Of a DNA stretch of 64,000 nucleotides, positions 51,301-63,122 are shown piece by piece (the stretch's first letter is position 1; every line of letters starts with the position of its first letter). The position numbers and the translations under genes were made by a program. Source of the DNA: Paralichthys olivaceus (Eukaryota > Chordata > Actinopteri > Pleuronectiformes > Paralichthyidae); contig NC_091106.1 of NCBI RefSeq assembly GCF_024713975.1, forward strand, positions 15,340,501 through 15,404,500, given 5' to 3'. The notes beneath the pieces are model-generated. The model worked only from the letters and a program-made list of their open reading frames with translations, was not told the origin of the DNA and ran no database searches.

Positions 51301-54300
51301 ATAATTGAATTAGTCAGTATTAGATCTAGAAGAAGCTATAAAATGAGGCCTTGAGAGAGTAATTGTGTAGCTGTGAACAATATATTTGTTTGCCATTTCG
51401 TGATCATCGAATTATAATTTATAGGATGGTATTTTAAGCGTAGCAGCTCATATTCTAATCTTGATTTACCGTGTCAGCTCGCTGCATAAGGCCGTGGTTA
51501 GCCTATTAGGTTTTGTCATGTTTTCCTTTGAGTTTCATATCTCAGTCTCGCAGCCGCCCGAAGCTTGTTCCCAGAGACTGACATGACTGACAGTGATAAG
51601 AAAAAAAACCCTTCCTATTACTTCCCATTATGGAAAATTAGTCATGTATTATTCCATTTGCTATATTTCCTATATAGCAAACAGTGCAGCATGACCGGCA
51701 CATGCACATGCATACATTAGAGGTGTTACCGTGTGCAGTGGGAGGTTATCTGCGTCACCATGTGTTTTTTTTTGTGCAAGACGTGAAATATTCTTGGTAT
51801 TAAATGAGAAATGAGTACGTCAGGATGAGTGTGTGCAAACCACCTGCCTCTGAGCCATTACAGGTGAGCAGGCTGTCCCAGAGTACACGCTGTGGCTTTG
51901 CAGAGCTGACGCAAGGGCTGTTTATAGACCAACCAGGTTTGTTAAGCCTAATGGTCCTTGTATTGATTGACTGGGGTATCCTCGCAAATCGCAGGGGCAG
52001 AATGAACAATGAGATCCTTATTGAGGTTCTCTAAACACATTTCAGCTTGTAGTTTTATTGACCCTCCTGGAGCGGCCAGTGCAGAGTTTATTTACACACT
52101 CTGCTCATTGCCTGTTTTTAAAATGGCGGGATGACTCTGTGATGAAGGTGATTGAGGAAGCGTTGCACATCTTCCACTGCACAGTTGACTGGTTATAATG
52201 AACTGAACGGCTTTTAATAATATCTAATATAAAGTGGTGATGGTTTGTAAAGTTGTAGAGTGAAAACAATTAAACTACATGCAAATGAATTACTTTCACT
52301 TGATTAAATAAATGAGACTACACTAAATAAATTAAGCAGCACAGTACAGAGCCTCTAATTAGCTGTGCTGACTTCACTGTCAGTCAGTAGAATGGCAGGC
52401 TTATCGTGGAGCTGCTGTCGACTCGGTGCAGTCGCTGAACCGTAAAGAGACTGTGGCTGTCACTAATCCTGGCCTGGATCAAACGATGCAGGTTCTCACA
52501 TCTGTGCAAAGAGTTTAACGAAAGGTGTTAGACTCCATGTTTCCGTGAGAGTCACTGCTTCTCAGCTGAGCGACATGGAAACACATGCTCATCCACGCGC
52601 GTGATGCACATGCACACGTACAAAAGGTAGTTTTTTCTTTTTACAAAGCATTTCTCTGCATCCATTGTAACCTTTGTTCCCAGCAACCAAGGCTTAAATG
52701 TCAAGTGGTCGCATTAATGGCTTTGTGTCTAGGTTCCTGGAATAATTTACTCATTATCACCCTTTTTTTATCCAAAAAATCTTTTCCCTCCTGGCCAGTT
52801 TGTTATTAGAGGACACTGTTAGTGCTAAAGCAAGTGATATGTTGCTAATTGCCTGTGGCATAGTTATGTTTACTCAGTGCACTGTGTGGCCTATGAAAAA
52901 TATCCATTGTTTGCTTTCCTAATGGACTGTGCTCTTTGGCTCCTTCTATACAGTAGGGCAGTGCTGGAAAGAGGTTTCCAAACCTCTGAGATACCATTAC
53001 CATTAGCCCTAATGTCTTTTTAAAATGGAAAGCACGTCAGAGCCCACATACACACACAGATCGCTGTGTATGCTGTTTGCATGATACTGTCATCTTCTCC
53101 TACCAAGGTCACTGGCCTGTCCCCTTTGTGTGGTCCTACGTTAGAAAGTAGGAGCATTTCTGACCCTGATGAGCTGTAGATGAACATTATACACTCTAGT
53201 CTCATCTCTAGTAATTTTAACATGTGCAGTCAATCTCCTGTGTTAATACTTTGGACCTTTTTGACAGAAATCAAGTGTTTGCATGTAGGATACACACACA
53301 CCTTGCTTCTAATAACTGTGAAGTCTCAGGGTGGAAAGGTTGACCTCTCTTGCTAAGACGTGGAGCTTAACACGGTTCGTTACAGTCACATGGTGATTAT
53401 TTCCTGTTGTGTCTCAAAGGTCAGGCTGCCTCATCACACTCTCCAAAATGGCACATGTTAAACACTGCATCATCAAAACATCAGAGGCATCAGATTGGAG
53501 GTGGCTGACTTCACTGATGATTTAATGAGCGAATGAGGGGAAATTGGAAAGTTGGCCGTGGCGTGAACACACTGCAGCTACAGGTCCAGCTCAGGAAGCT
53601 TTGGTTGGAGAAAAAATTACTTTGACGTATTGTTTTCCACAGTGACCAACCAAAATCACCGGAAGCAAAAAGTGTTTGAGGTGTTTGATGCCGGTGTGTC
53701 GGGGGACACTCAGCATGGAACACCAGTAATGGCAATTAAACCCCTGCAGCCCTGACAACAACATAATTTCTGAATACACGCTGGGCACAAATGCGTTCCT
53801 CAAAGATGAGAATTGCTCATCCTTGAACTCACTGTAAACTCTGAAGCACCCGCTGATATCATTTAGCTGATTACTGTAGCGCTTTTGACAAAGCACATTA
53901 TGTGGCACAGTTGTAGCTGCTGGCAAATGAGCTCCCCTTAAGATACAGCCCAAACAACACTGTGCTTTATACCTGGAAACGGTTCCAAAATGCCAATCTG
54001 ACTGTACCTCAGTGACAGGATTTCAATTATTGCAGACTGGCGCAGGCACGGTTTGGACATTTTTCATTAGCAGCAAAGCAGGAAACCCAATAACATTTTG
54101 GAAGCAAAGTGTGTGTGTTTATAATATGCCTTTATATTAACACTTTAATTTTCAAATGTTTGAAATAAAGTTATTGGTTATTCCATCTGCTACAGATATA
54201 TCTTATCTTGTATAGAAAAGCATTTTACAATTTTATTGTAACAGTAATATGATGCTAAAAATATTTTAATCTTTAATCTATGTGTCATTAAACTATTCAT

Positions 54301-56683
54301 GAATGTCAACTAAAAAAGACATTGACTGTGAGGTAAGAAAACTGAAGAAAATCTTGAACTGTCTCTGTCTGTCCATTTTTATATACAGTCAATCTGTCCC
54401 TAAGATAAGAGCATTTTTTTTAAATGTAAAAGACGCTATTTAAGTGGATGTGTGAGTTTGACAATTAATTAAAATCAGAGTAGGTGTTTTTCTCTCTCTC
54501 TCAATGAACATGATTCATCCGTGAATTTAATTTGCATGTTCTTTTATTCCCTCCTAGGTGGCGCGTTCATTAGACATCGCAGCCTACTCACCTCAAAATA
54601 AGTAAGACGCAGGGGGAAATAATTGTTGTGATTATGCATAATCTTTGCCTGCACAGTTGTTTTTCTTTTCCAATTAAACTAAATTTATATTCTGAATATG
54701 CTCTGAATGACAAAGCAGGTGGCAGCGTTCTCTCTCTGCACCTCCACCCCTGTTTGTGAGAAAAGCTGTGGGGAGGACTACTCTGCTACAGGCTGTGATG
54801 GCGGATTGTGTTTCCAGGGTCTATTAATAATATAGCAATATTTAAAAAAAAGATCTCTCTCCATGGCTGAGCTTTGTCACGAACTCTGCAATGTTATGTG
54901 TAGGATTTATGGAAGGAGCAGGCTTTTTATTTCTGTAAAATAAGGATTAGGGTTTATCTTTCCAGGTGGTGAATTAAACATACACGCAGCAGGTGAAGTA
55001 AATTTGTGTTGGCTCCTACATTCATTCCCTGCTTTTCAAAAGGAACAGCAAACGTGTGGAGACTTAAAAAATAATCACAAAGCATAAAACAAACTTTATG
55101 TGATTGCAAGATAATTATGAAATGGTATATAATGATATTATTGTTCTTGGTTTGTTGATAATAGGTTTTTAATTGAGTTGTGGTCAGTATTTTTTTACAT
55201 AACAACGTTTTAGTGGTTACTCATCACCCCACAGAGCCAACTGTGGAACCCAATGGAGCTTTTTAACTCACTGTTTCCATTTCTTTGGCCACAACTTTAA
55301 TGATTTTGTTCACTCTAACTGCTCTCATAGCAAACACAACCCCCTCTGTACAAGACCCACCCACTCAGCACCAAACAGCAGCCAGGCAAAGATACTAACA
55401 AGCTAGTGAACGTCATCCAAATGAAAGAAGATGAATCAGCTGGATGTGTAAACAGGCATCAATCTGCAGACAAGTTTACCATGTCCACTTAGAAGTATAT
55501 CAATTTTTGTTTCTGTGGCTAAAAAGTAAATGCAAATTTAAACTTTGACATATGAAGCTTAGTGAAAGTTTTTTTGCACATGTCTCCTTAGTCTCATTGC
55601 TGCTATCACTGTTCTCCACCAGCTCATTTCTCTCTTTTCATCCAATCACAGCCTAAGTTTAAAATGTTCTCTCCCCATGCCATCATTCAGCTGTTTGTTC
55701 AGAACTGGGACAGTACAACAGTACTTCACAGTTTTTATTATGTTCAAGGTTAGCTCAAAGCCATAAAGGAGCACAGGTAGGAACACCAATAGTGTGCACG
55801 GTTAGCCAGCACCCTGCCGAGAGAAAATCAAAACATCACAACAGGGTAGTGCTGGACCTCACAAATCAAAGCTATGGGTTGTGGTAACGTAAATTAAGTC
55901 TTTCCCACCGGATGGAAGAGTCTTTCCTGACTCCCACAGACCTGGAAGGGGGGGATGAAAACAGCACTTACAGCGGCATGACAATTTTCAGAGATGGAAG
56001 AGTGGAGTGAGAAAGAGACACGGGTCACGGAGGAACATAAAAAGTGTGAATGAATAAAGTTGAATGATGAGTTTAATTTAATCACCTTCTGTGCCAGGTT
56101 GTGTTATCCTGAGAAAATCGAGACGGTATTTCTACGTGACTTGTCTTTCTTTCTGTGTGCTGCACCTCATGTCACATCAGGTCCAACATGCCCTCGTGCC
56201 GTCCCCTCTGCTCCCTGCTATCTGCTCTCTCAGCTGGTCTGATGGAAGTAATGGATCTGTACATCACACTTTTACAGCCTGGTCTGCTTGTAGAGAGGCT
56301 GCAATTAAAGCCTTCCTCCACAGTGACTCACTGAGGCTGCAGGTCACTGTTGAATATCAGAACTAGGAGACTTTACATCCTCTGTGCACGCAGTCCAAAA
56401 GTTACGACCGTGTCCCTTTATTCACAGGAGTTAGAATTGATTTTCACACGAGATTTAACCGAGACTTTTTTAACAGGCTGCTCCCTTGTCTATAGAAGAC
56501 CCCAGCTGAAGCCTAACAGAAGGATTTAAAGCAAAGTGACACTGGAGTAATGATATGTCATCACCTGTCACCTCTCAGACATCATGATGACCATGTGCTG
56601 TCTGTGGGTTTTGATAGCCGTCTACCTGTGAAGGCCGACATCTTATCTCACAGAGCCAGAGGCAGACAGCGGCTTCCAATAGA

Positions 56684-56712
56684 GCGAGAGAGAGAGAGAC
56701 AGAGAGAGAGAG
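56684..56712. repeat. GA dinucleotide repeat
   Basis: GAGAGA run broken once by GACAGAG. It produces an Arg/Glu-rich frame on the plus strand and a Ser/Leu-rich frame on the minus strand, neither convincing as a gene. Confidence 0.85.
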
Positions 56713-58440
56713 GCGAGCCACAGAGAGAAGAGAGATTGAGCGAGACTGCAAATGAAACCATCAGAAGTGCGGCTCCTGACACTATCCACACTGCAATCAA
56801 TGCAGATAGAGTACCCACAATCCCCCCCTTCTCCTCCATTCACTCAGAGACATCCCGTCCCACAACTTGAGCAGCGGCACTGACAGAGCAGGAGAGTGTG
56901 GAGCTGCCTCTGAAATGACAGCTTAACTACAGGGAGGGACAAGAAAGGCCCTTTTTAGCTTTTGTCTTTCTATCTCTGCCTCTCTGAGTTTTTTAGTAGC
57001 TGTTATATGTTGACTGGCCCACGGCTCCATTTGCAGGGCTTTACTCTTAGTTTAAACTCACTGGCGCTCTCACACCAACATTAGCGGGTATGAGAGAATG
57101 AGCTTCGTCCCGCAGAACATCCGGGTGTCATGTTTCTATTATTGCCAATCAGAGCCAATAAAAACCTGTCTACTGCAGAGTCATCTGACCCGGGAGTGAA
57201 TGCTGACTGCATCCATTCTTATTGCAGACAAAAGACAGATGTGAGTAGGTGTTACTTTAAATTTCATCACCATCTAAATAAATGGGAACTCTAATCATAA
57301 ACTCATAACAACAGTCTGCTTTGTTGTAGATTGATTGATTCATTTGATTTTACATTGAAAAAGCCACCAAGTGCAGATCAATGCTCTCGTCTCAAGCCAG
57401 TGAACATTTCCAGTCTCGTCCAGAGTTTGGTGGCGGATATTTCAGAGGCTTTGTCACAGTTGTGTGAGCTGCGTGTTTGTGCATGTGCATGCTTGATTAT
57501 CTGCTGAGTATCAGCTTGTAGGTGCCGACATTAATCTCTCTTGCAGTCTCTGAAACTCCGAGGAAACACTGACAGGCATCCACTCCAGCCTCGGGGCAAA
57601 TATGAAAGATTAAAGATCTGTGTTTTTCAGCTCCTCCTCCAACACTACTGAAACACATCCATGTTTTTAAAGAGCTCCATTTATTTCCTGTCATTGCTGT
57701 ATAGCATATCTGTAAGGGTTGCCTGATGGTACAGTATAAATCAATAACATAAGGTTTCCAGTTCCAAAAAGTCACCAGCATCAAACCACCTATAATATAG
57801 ACATGTTATTATTATTTTTATGGACAGATAAAATAAAATGTCTGTAATAAGAAAAATGGGGACGATTAAGACATTTATATCAACATAACTTAATGTTGTT
57901 TGCTACCATTTTGCATCCCCTGTCTCTGTGGGTTTGTCTTTTTTCCTTGAAAGCAGAGGGTTGGATGTGAAGATTTTGTGTGAACACATACTTAAGATAT
58001 ATTTTTTAAACAAATTCAAATGGAAATTCTTATCGTGTTAAGATCAAGTTACTTCTCCTCATAACATGAACATGATCAGAGACGCCTCTGCTTTAGAAAT
58101 AATTATGAGCAGAATCTTTTCAAGCATGTGCTAAATCTTATTCATTTTAATCAGAAACATGATAAATGTATTAGATATTCCATATTAGATATTAGATATT
58201 TAATAGGTATTTCCCTAATGTCTTCACTGATTTCCTGCACTTAATTGAAATAAACTGAGCTTGAACATTTGATGGATGTGATAAAATATATAATTGACCA
58301 GGAATCACTGGTTTTAGACATTGGTTATATATAATGTAATTGCAAATATAAGTAATCCCACTGTATCCTATAAATGGTGACAGAAGTTGTAGTGTGCATT
58401 AAGGTTCAAATGGATTCCAAATTTCTGTCTTATTACTGTC

Positions 58441-58600
58441 TTATGGACAGGAGGTAGAGTGGTTTGTCTAACAATCAGAAAGTTGTTGGTTTGATTCCTG
58501 GCTCCTCCAGTCCGTATGCAGAGGTGTCCTTGGGCAATTCTTACAAAGCACCACTAAAAAAAAAGGCCCTGGCGGTTATGTTTCCAGTGCATAAATGCTG
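58441..58600 (+). repeat. tRNA-derived SINE-like element, diverged
   Basis: An A-box-like GGAGGTAGAGTGG, a B-box-like TTGGTTTGATTCCTGGCTCC and GTCCTTGGGCAATTCTTAC align with the copy at 7389-7660. The body has drifted and the tail is only partly recognisable. Confidence 0.6.
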
Positions 58601-60557
58601 TGAATAAAAGCTAGAAAATAGAAGATCACTTTATAAATAGAGTTATTCTTCAAGTCTTATATTTCAACATAAGTAATAACCATCTCTGCTTGTAGATTAT
58701 GTAATGCACAGCTGAGTGACGTGAGTGATTTCCACCGTGACACTAAAAATCACAGTCATACCTGAAGCAGAGCAACATCCTCTCACAACATAAATTGTTA
58801 TTGATTTGTCAGATAACCCCAGCTCTGTCTAAAAGCAGCAGATGCGGCAGCTTTTCTCCACAGCTTCTCTCAGACATATAGATGATGAAGAGGATACAGT
58901 GCGTCACAGGGGCCCAGTGGTGAAGAATGGTGAAGTGATGGAGAAGGGAAGGATGCGGACTTGCTCCAGCTAAATAAATAATCTCTGGGCTGCAGGATGG
59001 CAGCAGTGTGGGAAGAGGTCTGCAGGGAGCATGGAAACAGTGATCAGTAAAGTGGAGCCACTTACAGAAAAACCCCCTTCATTATTGTTCCAGGCATCTA
59101 TGATAACTGATTCCCAAGCCACCGCTCTTCCTTAATTTCACGCATAGATAATAATATGTAAGAGTGAACATTGCACCATTGTTGTGATAAATTGCATCTT
59201 TCAAAAAGTTGCATAATGACTGAACAGAGATAGATGCTTTAAGCACAAAATATGGCATAAGCATATTTTATAAAGCTTCTCTTATTCTCTTCATGTTCAC
59301 TTTATCTCACCTTTTGCCAAACAAGTGAAATAATTTACACGAGACTGCAAATAATGAAAACTAATCATTTTTCATCACTGAACTCACAGTTTGATTTTAC
59401 GAAACTGTCTCTATGAAATGTATGCGATATAGGGGAGTAGTCAGATGAGCAGGACAGTTTTTGCAAATTGTGTTTAAGCTCTTGTTCACGACCAATTTGT
59501 TGAGACACCGGGACATTGGAAGGAAGCTTTCTTGCACCTATAGACAATTAGGGTTTCTAGGGGCAGAATGAATTATGAGACAGCAGGATAATTTATTGAT
59601 GTTATTCAAGATCAGAAAAAAGAGAAAAACCTACAGCCTGTCTGTGAAAGGTTTCCAGATATATCCCATTAAATTATCACAATATCTTGGTGTTCTATGT
59701 TGACAACATTTTGAATACTTACACTATATCTAAGACATTTGTCCTGTGTTTTCCTTTCTTTCTCTTTCCTACTCTCCCTCTTCATCACATTAATGCCTCA
59801 TCAGTACAAGTTACTGAGTTGAGTTATAAGTACAATATAAATTGATCGATTGATAAAATTAAGTAAAATTGAAAAAACAAAGACATAAAAAATGCATGTC
59901 AAATTAATCCAAGGGACATACTTCAGGGGGTCCATGGAATATTTTACGATCTTGTAGAGAGGTCTTGCATGAGATGAACACCAAGTCTTTAGGGTTGAAC
60001 TGAAAAGACCTCTGCAGTAGCAACTGCTGGCTGTGCAGCACAAAGCATGCATGGTCCTTTTAAAGGAAATCCTAATTTTCTCATTTCTTTCTCTCACTCT
60101 CTGTCACACATGCACGTCATTGTTAAATCCTTCAGCAGCAGCTCTGTATCTCATTCATGTAGGTCATCAGCGTATGGCAACAGGGAAGCAGGGTGAAGGC
60201 AGTCAAGTCTTAGTCTTTTAATGAGCCAGTCTTTGTAAGAGCAGTCCTTCTACAGGCCCCTAAAGACTTGCTGCTCTCATCCAAATGACCAATTATCGTC
60301 CAGCAGCACTGTTCTGACATTCCACCACACAGAGAGGGTCAATCTGGTCGTTGTGGAGTTATATACAGTATGTCAAAACTGTAGGGATAGGCCTGGAGTA
60401 GAACTGAGTTATGTACATCTGCACGCGAGGATTAAATAGGAATATGGAAGAGGTCATCATAAGGCTATGCCACACTAGTTCTCACTGAGACATTAGGGGT
60501 GACGTGTTTTCTGATCAGCTGCAGATACTCAACAATAAAAACACAATCACAATGGGA

Positions 60558-60578
60558 GGAACTCTCCAAGGTGCTGAA
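60558..60578 (-). promoter_or_regulatory. RE1/NRSE-like (REST) site upstream of pcsk2
   Basis: On the minus strand the half-site TTCAGCACC is exact. After two spacer bases comes GGAGAG in place of the ideal core GGACAG. In all, 16 of 21 positions match, with normal spacing. It lies about 430 bases upstream of the pcsk2 start codon. REST control of neuroendocrine secretory genes is established in general. This particular site is weaker than the one at 8507-8527 because of the core mismatch. Confidence 0.5.
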
Positions 60579-60632
60579 AAGTGTCCTCGAGCTCATCCGG
60601 GGGAGGAAACAGGGAGACACACCCGCCGGAGC

Positions 60633-60650
60633 CCATTGGTACGACGTCAC
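60633..60650 (+). promoter_or_regulatory. Inverted CCAAT box and CRE-like site of pcsk2
   Basis: CCCATTGG (an inverted CCAAT box) is followed directly by TACGACGTCAC, containing the CRE-like GACGTCAC. Both lie about 360 bases upstream of the pcsk2 start codon in a GC-rich segment, likely the core promoter. CREB-type control fits a neuroendocrine gene, but is inferred from motifs only. Confidence 0.5.
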
Positions 60651-60864
60651 GAGCAGAAACTGCCCGAGTGAGGAAGGTAAATGAATTACAGATGGAAGGA
60701 GGAGGAGGAGGAGAGAGAAAAAGCTGAGGATGCAGGTTTTGGTCCAGCACAACGCACAAGCGCACACATCAGAAGCGGAGTGAAATCCAACTCCCAGTGG
60801 TCTCCATCAGCTGGCAACGAGGGAGATGCGTCCGTGAAAGCTTTGACTCGACCCTTCTTTTACA

Positions 60865-60912
60865 TCCTCTTCCTCTTCCTCCTCCTCCTCCTCTTCCTCC
60901 TCCTCCTCCTCC
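60865..60912. repeat. TCC trinucleotide repeat in the pcsk2 leader
   Basis: A run of CCTCTT and CCTCCT units about 95-140 bases upstream of the pcsk2 ATG, probably within the 5' untranslated region. Confidence 0.85.
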
Positions 60913-61005
60913 CACCATTGGCAAGGAGCATCCCGCACACTGATCGCACTCCGACGGGCAGGCAGGCTGCAGGCAGACGGGGCTGATTGACACAAGCCAG
61001 ACACG

Positions 61006-63122
61006 ATGCGCGGATCTGCTCGACACGGGACAGCCGCGGGATTTACGGTGCTGCTGAACGCGCTGCTGCCGCCGCTGCTGCTGCTGCTGGCGACGCAGGC
61101 TGCAGACGGAGTGTTGACGGACCATCTCCTGGTCCAGTTGCACGAGGACGCACAGGATGAGGCGCACCAACTTGCAACACAACATGGGTTCCAGAGTGCC
61201 CGAAAGGTAGGGATGCTCCACTGCCATGCACTATACTCGCACCATGAGCTTATGGTGTTTTCCTGTCTCTTGAGGAAACAAAAATCAATTAATAATCTAT
61301 AATTGTAAATCTAATATTTAAATCAAACACTAAAACAGGAAGATGTTTGTTTTTCTGTCTTGACCAGAAATGTAATAGACAGTCTTCAGCAGCATTCACA
61401 GGACAGAGGAGAAGACACCAAGAAGCTTCTCTGTGTTTTCTTTTGCTTTGACTTCATTATACTTTTTCCCAATTTGATGACGTCATTCCTACTAAAATGC
61501 AGGTCCTATTAAGTAGGTTGCCCATTGGCTGTTGATTCAACTCTGCCCAGTCCATATTAATTAATAGGCAATGAAAACATTGAAACGATCCAAGGCCCAA
61601 AAATCTATTAGAACAACAGGGTTTCTCTCATAACATGGAGTTTGGGATTTTCTAGGTTTTATGTTTTGTCCTTTTAGCCCTTAAATACCATTTAACGGAT
61701 GAGAACAAGCTTATTTATTTTTGTTGGAATATGTTGAATTATACGATTTCATGAATAAAAACACACCTTTCTCTGTCTCTCTCACACACTGAGGGCACAG
61801 TGTATTCACATTGCTTATGGTGACATACGTGGCCTTGCCCGCAGACATGGCATTTTACTCACCTGAGACTGAAAAATGCAGCACACATCACAACATGTCA
61901 AATGCTCGTAACAAGCCATTTATAGCAGACTAATAGAAATTATTCCCTGACACTGTGTGTGTGTGTGTGTGTGTGTGTGTGCCCTGTCACATGTCAAAAT
62001 AAATGTGTGGGTGAAATTGGCTGGAGCTGTAGCCAGTGAGGCGTAGCAGTGAACAGAGGAGTGTCTGAGCTCCTCTGAATGAGGATTCCACCTTTTTTTT
62101 ATGTACCTCCACAAAAACATTTCCAGTCTGTAACTCGTCACGTTGTGATATCTGCGCTGTGGTCGTGCAGCATCACCACTGCTGTGATTGCCTGTTGTTT
62201 TTCTTGTATAGGCTCTAGATCACCCCCATTGCCACCCACCCACCCCCATCTTCTGCCTCCCTGCCACCCAGGTTATGCAATCGGCAGCTATATTTGTCTT
62301 GATGGGATATGCATCATTAAACAATATCTGTGTGGTTTGAATTATATTCTGTTGCTGCTTAATTAACCAGACTGGGACACAGAACCGGGACACACGTACA
62401 GATGTGAGCACAACCAGAGATAAATGATGGAGAGAGACACATCTGTAATCAGCCAGTATTCAATAATAAACCTTGATTGCTCAAAGAAGTAAATATAAAT
62501 GCATTATATCTAATAGCTTTTTTCTGTCTCTCTTTGTATCACATAAGTGTTTGTCTATCAGAGCAACAACAGCAGAAATAAAGAGCAGTGCAAGATAAGA
62601 ATAATCCTCATCCTTCCACAACAATTTCATTTTCACATTAGATGTGACAGGCGCATCTGAGAGCATTTATTTTTAGGATTGACCTGCACCCTGGTGTTTA
62701 CTAAAGCATAAGGGGGTCTTTAATCTGTGCCCAGTGCCGGAGGGAAAGCTCTGGATGATGCGTCTCATTTCCCTGCCCTTGTGATTTATTATGGTTGATT
62801 CCAGCATTGTTCTCTAGTGCCTTAAAATAGCTCCTCGCTGAAAGCCAGGGAATCATCACCCATTTTCCCACCTGGAGGATGACCCGCTGTCCTCCATTTA
62901 TATTCTATTGTATTTTTGATTTGCCATTCTCACAGTGTCTAACGGCTGCTTTATGTTTGTCCTAATCTCTGCTTCTATATTCCTCATCCATCCTCTTCCT
63001 CTCTTTTTTTTACCCAGCTTCCCTTTGGAGAGGGGCTCTTTCACTTCTATCCTCAGGACTCCTCAGAGAGGCGAAGCAAACGCAGCACCCGCAGCCGTCA
63101 GCGGCTCCAAAAAGACCCAAGG
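61006..63122 (+). CDS. pcsk2: Prohormone convertase 2, first two coding exons (partial)
   Basis: Start of the calcium-dependent subtilisin-like endoprotease that cuts prohormones (such as proglucagon and POMC products) at paired basic residues in dense-core secretory granules. Exons 61006-61206 and 63018-63122 join in phase 0 to give 102 residues; the last donor (AGG|GTGAGC) shows that the gene continues beyond the window. A leucine-rich signal peptide (LLNALLPPLLLLLATQAADG) leads into the propeptide VLTDHLLVQLHEDAQDEAHQ, HGFQSARKLPFGEGLFHFYP and a basic site SSERRSKRSTRS, which matches the internal propeptide cleavage region of PC2. LQKDPR corresponds to the human QLERDPR. The catalytic domain is not in the window. 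LPFGEGLFHFY separates it from PCSK1. OTOR lies beside PCSK2 in human too. Confidence 0.93.
61478..61485 (+). promoter_or_regulatory. Perfect CRE palindrome in pcsk2 intron 1
   Basis: TGACGTCA, the full CREB-binding palindrome, lies 272 bases after the end of coding exon 1. It could be an intronic enhancer element. Use in vivo is inferred only. Confidence 0.4.
61954..61981. repeat. TG dinucleotide microsatellite in pcsk2 intron 1
   Basis: About 14 uninterrupted TG units. Confidence 0.9.

Larger units (their letters stand above)
43980..60557. other. Gene-poor region between otor and pcsk2
   Basis: About 16.6 kb with no recognisable coding exon, tRNA or other RNA gene. It contains one hAT-type element, a SINE-like copy, a (TAA)n-started repeat, several CA/GA microsatellites, a possible retroelement end fragment near 48400-48770 and much AT-rich unique sequence. 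All open frames are short and show no splice-linked partners. Because it lies upstream of a neuroendocrine gene, distal enhancers could be present, but none can be proved from sequence alone. Confidence 0.6.

Noticed and set aside
56550-56870. 106-residue Arg/Glu-rich open frame
   Set aside because: It is driven by a GA dinucleotide repeat and has no splice partners or recognisable domain.
60769-61227. 152-residue minus-strand open frame with Gln and Gly runs
   Set aside because: Its Gln/Arg run is the reverse reading of the CTG-rich pcsk2 signal peptide and its Gly run that of the TCC repeat. No splice or family support.
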